Origin: PHET01 sp038202795
GTDB taxonomy: Bacteria; Actinomycetota; Coriobacteriia; Anaerosomatales; PHET01
Assembly (NCBI GenBank): GCA_038202795.1
Contig: JBBREQ010000119.1
Span: 1 to 6,401, forward strand
DNA: 6,401 nt
Reading direction: 5' to 3'
Shown: positions 5,008 through 6,401 of the stretch, piece by piece
Layout of the letters: each line of letters opens with the position of its first letter
How positions within the stretch are numbered: position 1 is the first letter of the stretch
The notes under the pieces: model-generated
Seen by the model: only the letters and a program-made list of their open reading frames with translations
What the model was told of the DNA's origin: nothing
Databases searched by the model: none
Translations under genes and position numbers: made by a program

Positions 5008-5046
5008 CTTGTAGGACACTCTACACTTCTGTAGAACTTCCTACAC
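5008..5046 (-). promoter_or_regulatory. second copy of the RHH operator/promoter
   Basis: Four boxes match the operator at 1515-1554: CTTGTAGGA (5008-5016), CTACA (5021-5025), TGTAG (5030-5034) and TCCTACA (5039-5045). The distal box has lost part of its symmetry and the -10 reads TAGAGT. It now drives only a truncated RHH reading frame, but the intact RHH antitoxin at 1228-1503, whose first 27 residues are nearly identical, could bind here. Confidence 0.75.
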
Positions 5047-5049
5047 GCC

Positions 5050-5066
5050 GGACCCTGCCGAGAGGC
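5050..5066. repeat. diverged module-end element after antitoxin 3
   Basis: ACCCTGCCGAGAGGCCC resembles the 17-bp repeat core and its flank (ACCTGCCGAGAAGTCCC). It lies in the same place as copy B, between an MqsA-like stop codon and an RHH operator, so the whole antitoxin-end / RHH-start block is duplicated. Confidence 0.6.
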
Positions 5067-5075
5067 CCGTAGCGC

Positions 5076-5531
5076 CTACTTCGCCCGCTTCTTGTAGGGG
5101 CCGCGGCCCTCGCGCGCGATGACGCCGTGGGAGTCGACGAGCTCGGGGTGGGCTGCAAGGATGCGCAAGAAGTTGTCTGCCATGGTGCTCTGCTTGACCG
5201 TGCCACTCTCCCATCGGGTCACCGTCTTTGCGCTTACGCCCAGCAGCTTCTCGAGTCGACTCTGCGTCAGGTCAAGGTCATGGCGAATCTCCCGGATGTC
5301 CGCTGAACTCAGCAGCCCGCCTTCGCGTCTCTCAATTTCAATCGCTTGTCGCAGCAGATCATCGATCTCACTTGCCGAGATAAGGTCCTCGCCGCACACG
5401 GTGCAGTGCTCATACGGCTGCGCGGGCTGAACAAGAACCGAACGCCCGCCCGTGCCCATGTCGATGGGATCGGTGCTGGTTTCAACTCCTTGGGCCCCGC
5501 ACATCGAGCATCTCTTTCGTTCGCTACACAC
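5076..5531 (-). CDS. mqsA: MqsA-like zinc-finger/HTH antitoxin, copy 3
   Basis: A 151-residue antitoxin with two CxxC pairs (Cys8/11 and Cys43/46) forming the toxin-binding zinc finger, an acidic linker, and an Xre-type HTH (IREIRHDLDLTQSRLEKLLG, then VTRWESG) followed by MADNFLRILAAHPELV and the shared tail REGRGPYKKRAK (140-151). Start is GTG at 5531, with AGGAGG six bases upstream and 15 bases after the toxin stop; no upstream ATG fits. Together with the toxin it makes a complete toxin-first operon. Like the first antitoxin, it ends next to an RHH operator. Its tail codons read CCCTACAAG as in copy 1, where the other copies have CCGTACAAG or GGGCCGTACAAG. No lesion is visible. Confidence 0.88.
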   Translation of the reverse strand: MCSERKRCSMCGAQGVETSTDPIDMGTGGRSVLVQPAQPYEHCTVCGEDLISASEIDDLLRQAIEIERREGGLLSSADIREIRHDLDLTQSRLEKLLGVSAKTVTRWESGTVKQSTMADNFLRILAAHPELVDSHGVIAREGRGPYKKRAK

Positions 5532-5546
5532 AGTGCACCTCCTCGA

Positions 5547-5873
5547 CTAGTGCTGTTCACCGTCACGGCAAAACGACAGCACCAGAAGCCATCCCGCATC
5601 TTCGTGGGCGGTAATCTTCACGTACATCCGATAGCCCTCGAACCACGGACGGTAGATGTCCAGCCAGACGCCCTCACGGTCGCGATGTGACTGCGATTTG
5701 TGAAAGTCCTCAAGCCGAATCGCTGCGACGACGCTCTGCACATACTCGTGATTCCATCCGCGCGTCTTCAGATGGCGCTCCACGCGCACTGGCACGCGGA
5801 ACTTGGAATGGGCCACCGCTCGCTGAACGGTCCCGAGCGGATAGTGCGGTCCCTCTGCATGTCTTGTTGGCAC
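5547..5873 (-). CDS. mqsR: MqsR-family toxin, copy 3
   Basis: A 108-residue MqsR-type toxin, predicted mRNA interferase. It shows PHYPLGTVQRAV (9-20), EDFHKSQ (55-61), GVWLDIYRP (68-76), MYVKIT (83-88) and LVLSF with a DGEQH end. The lysine of DFxKS and the tyrosine of xYVK are present; Tyr of DFYKS is His here and the Gln of WQDVY is Leu. I place the start at GTG 5873 because GGGGG lies five bases upstream; GTG at 5888 (113 residues) aligns better with MPG of the second toxin and is an alternative. Frames reaching 6023 would overlap the glycosyltransferase and are unlikely. It is paired with the antitoxin 15 bases downstream. Divergence from copy 2 suggests separate, insulated toxin-antitoxin pairs. 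Confidence 0.82.
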   Translation of the reverse strand: MPTRHAEGPHYPLGTVQRAVAHSKFRVPVRVERHLKTRGWNHEYVQSVVAAIRLEDFHKSQSHRDREGVWLDIYRPWFEGYRMYVKITAHEDAGWLLVLSFCRDGEQH

Positions 5874-5911
5874 AGGCGCCCCCGGCACGTCAGCGCGAGG
5901 GTTGGGAATCA

Positions 5912-5957
5912 ATAGTGCTACTACCGCACTTTTACTCTGCGGATGTGATCTAGTCAA
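5912..5957 (-). promoter_or_regulatory. probable promoter/operator of the third mqsRA-like operon
   Basis: On the minus strand TTGACT (5952-5957) is a good -35 with a weak -10 TAAAAG 17 bases on (5929-5934). A palindrome AGTGC-GGTAGTA-GCACT (5914-5930) follows, overlapping the expected start and leader, and CACTATT (5911-5917) echoes CTACTATT of the other toxin promoters. AAAAG(N)1-4GCGGT is shared with the second operon's promoter. MqsA-type repression at the palindrome is inferred. Confidence 0.45.
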
Positions 5958-5968
5958 GCCCCGCGCTC

Positions 5969-6401
5969 CTACCCCGCCAGCTCCCGATACACCGCCACCG
6001 TACGCTCTGCGCAGGCCGCCCACGTGAGCTCCGCCACCCGCGCAGCGCCCGCAGCGACCAGCCGCTCGCGCGTGGTCGCGTCCTCGAGCACGCGCCCGAT
6101 CGCGCTGGCGAGCCCCGCGCTGTCGCCCGGCTCGAAAAGCAGCGCGCCGTAGCCCACGACCTCCGGCAGCGAGGCCGCACGAGCGACCACCACCGGCGTG
6201 CCAAACTCCATCGCCTCGAGCGGCGGCAGCCCGAAGCCCTCGTAGCGCGAGGGGAACGCGAACACATCCGCGCCGGCGTAGAGCCCGCGCAGCTGGTCAT
6301 CGCTCACGCGCCCGGAGAATGCGACCCGCGACACCGCATCTGCGCACGCACCCACCGCGCCCAGCTCGCGCTCCAGGTAGCCCTCTTCTCCCGCTCCCGC
6401 C
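5969..6401 (-). CDS. GT4-family glycosyltransferase, C-terminal part (runs off right edge)
   Basis: About 143 residues of the nucleotide-sugar-binding domain of a GT4 (glycosyltransferase group 1) enzyme. Landmarks: GAGEEGYLERELGA near the edge, VAFSGRVSDDQLRGLYAGADVF, and the donor-binding signature FPSRYEGFGLPPLEAME with the E-x7-E glutamates (EGFGLPPLE), then GTPVVVARAASLPEVVG. The end (TVAVYRELAG) is the usual C-terminal helix, so the 3' end is complete. Such enzymes transfer sugars from nucleotide donors in capsule, O-antigen or exopolysaccharide assembly; the sugar is unknown. The third mqsRA-like operon begins directly downstream in the same direction but has its own promoter, so the TA array seems to follow a normal polysaccharide gene. 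Confidence 0.92.
   Translation of the reverse strand, partial: AGAGEEGYLERELGAVGACADAVSRVAFSGRVSDDQLRGLYAGADVFAFPSRYEGFGLPPLEAMEFGTPVVVARAASLPEVVGYGALLFEPGDSAGLASAIGRVLEDATTRERLVAAGAARVAELTWAACAERTVAVYRELAG

Noticed and set aside
668..5066. Integron attC sites between TA modules
   Set aside because: TA arrays are common in integrons, but I see no paired GTTRRRY / RYYYAAC core sites with the imperfect palindrome of attC, and no integrase in the window. The repeat found is of a different kind.
5874..6023. N-terminal extension of the third toxin to 158 residues
   Set aside because: It would overlap the glycosyltransferase 3' end and the promoter region, is Gly/Ala-rich and has no counterpart in MqsR proteins.

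Overview
The window is GC-rich (roughly 60 percent by eye) and almost entirely coded on the minus strand. It looks like an accessory island of toxin-antitoxin (TA) modules lodged between two glycosyltransferase genes of a surface-polysaccharide locus. GC content, the protein style and the GTG starts fit a high-GC actinobacterium (a Coriobacteriia-like lineage is possible), but nothing here proves the taxon. I see no rRNA, tRNA, CRISPR array or transposase. No gene-free stretch exceeds about 160 bases.

Read in the direction of transcription (right to left): (1) the C-terminal half of a GT4 glycosyltransferase, cut by the right edge; (2) a complete MqsR-like toxin and MqsA-like antitoxin pair (5873-5076); (3) a ribbon-helix-helix (RHH) promoter/operator with only the first 27 codons of its antitoxin, fused out of frame to the 3' end of another MqsA-like gene (4996-4756); (4) a second complete MqsR/MqsA-like pair (4608-3804); (5) an MqsA-like fragment with no zinc-finger domain and no start codon (3746-3480); (6) the only plus-strand gene, a MerR-type HTH / GHKL ATPase / STAS-like (DUF4325-like) fusion (2432-3463); (7) a third MqsA-like antitoxin preceded by a deletion-scarred mqsR pseudogene (2276-1577); (8) a complete RHH antitoxin and GNAT toxin pair of the TacAT type (1503-695) with a four-box operator; (9) a short glycosyltransferase that keeps the GT4 N-terminal domain but lacks the C-terminal Rossmann domain (657-49).

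The three MqsRA-like loci share the toxin-first order, CxxC/CxxC zinc finger, HTH and a conserved C-terminal tail (REGRGPYKKR). Five copies of that tail and its coding DNA lie in 3.6 kb, alongside deletions, a chimera and fragments, so this is a recombining, partly decaying TA array. A 17-bp exact direct repeat brackets the RHH/GNAT module, and related sequences sit just past the 3' ends of other modules. This suggests a cassette-end element. The GHKL fusion has no obvious partner and may be an independent one-protein regulator inserted in the array.
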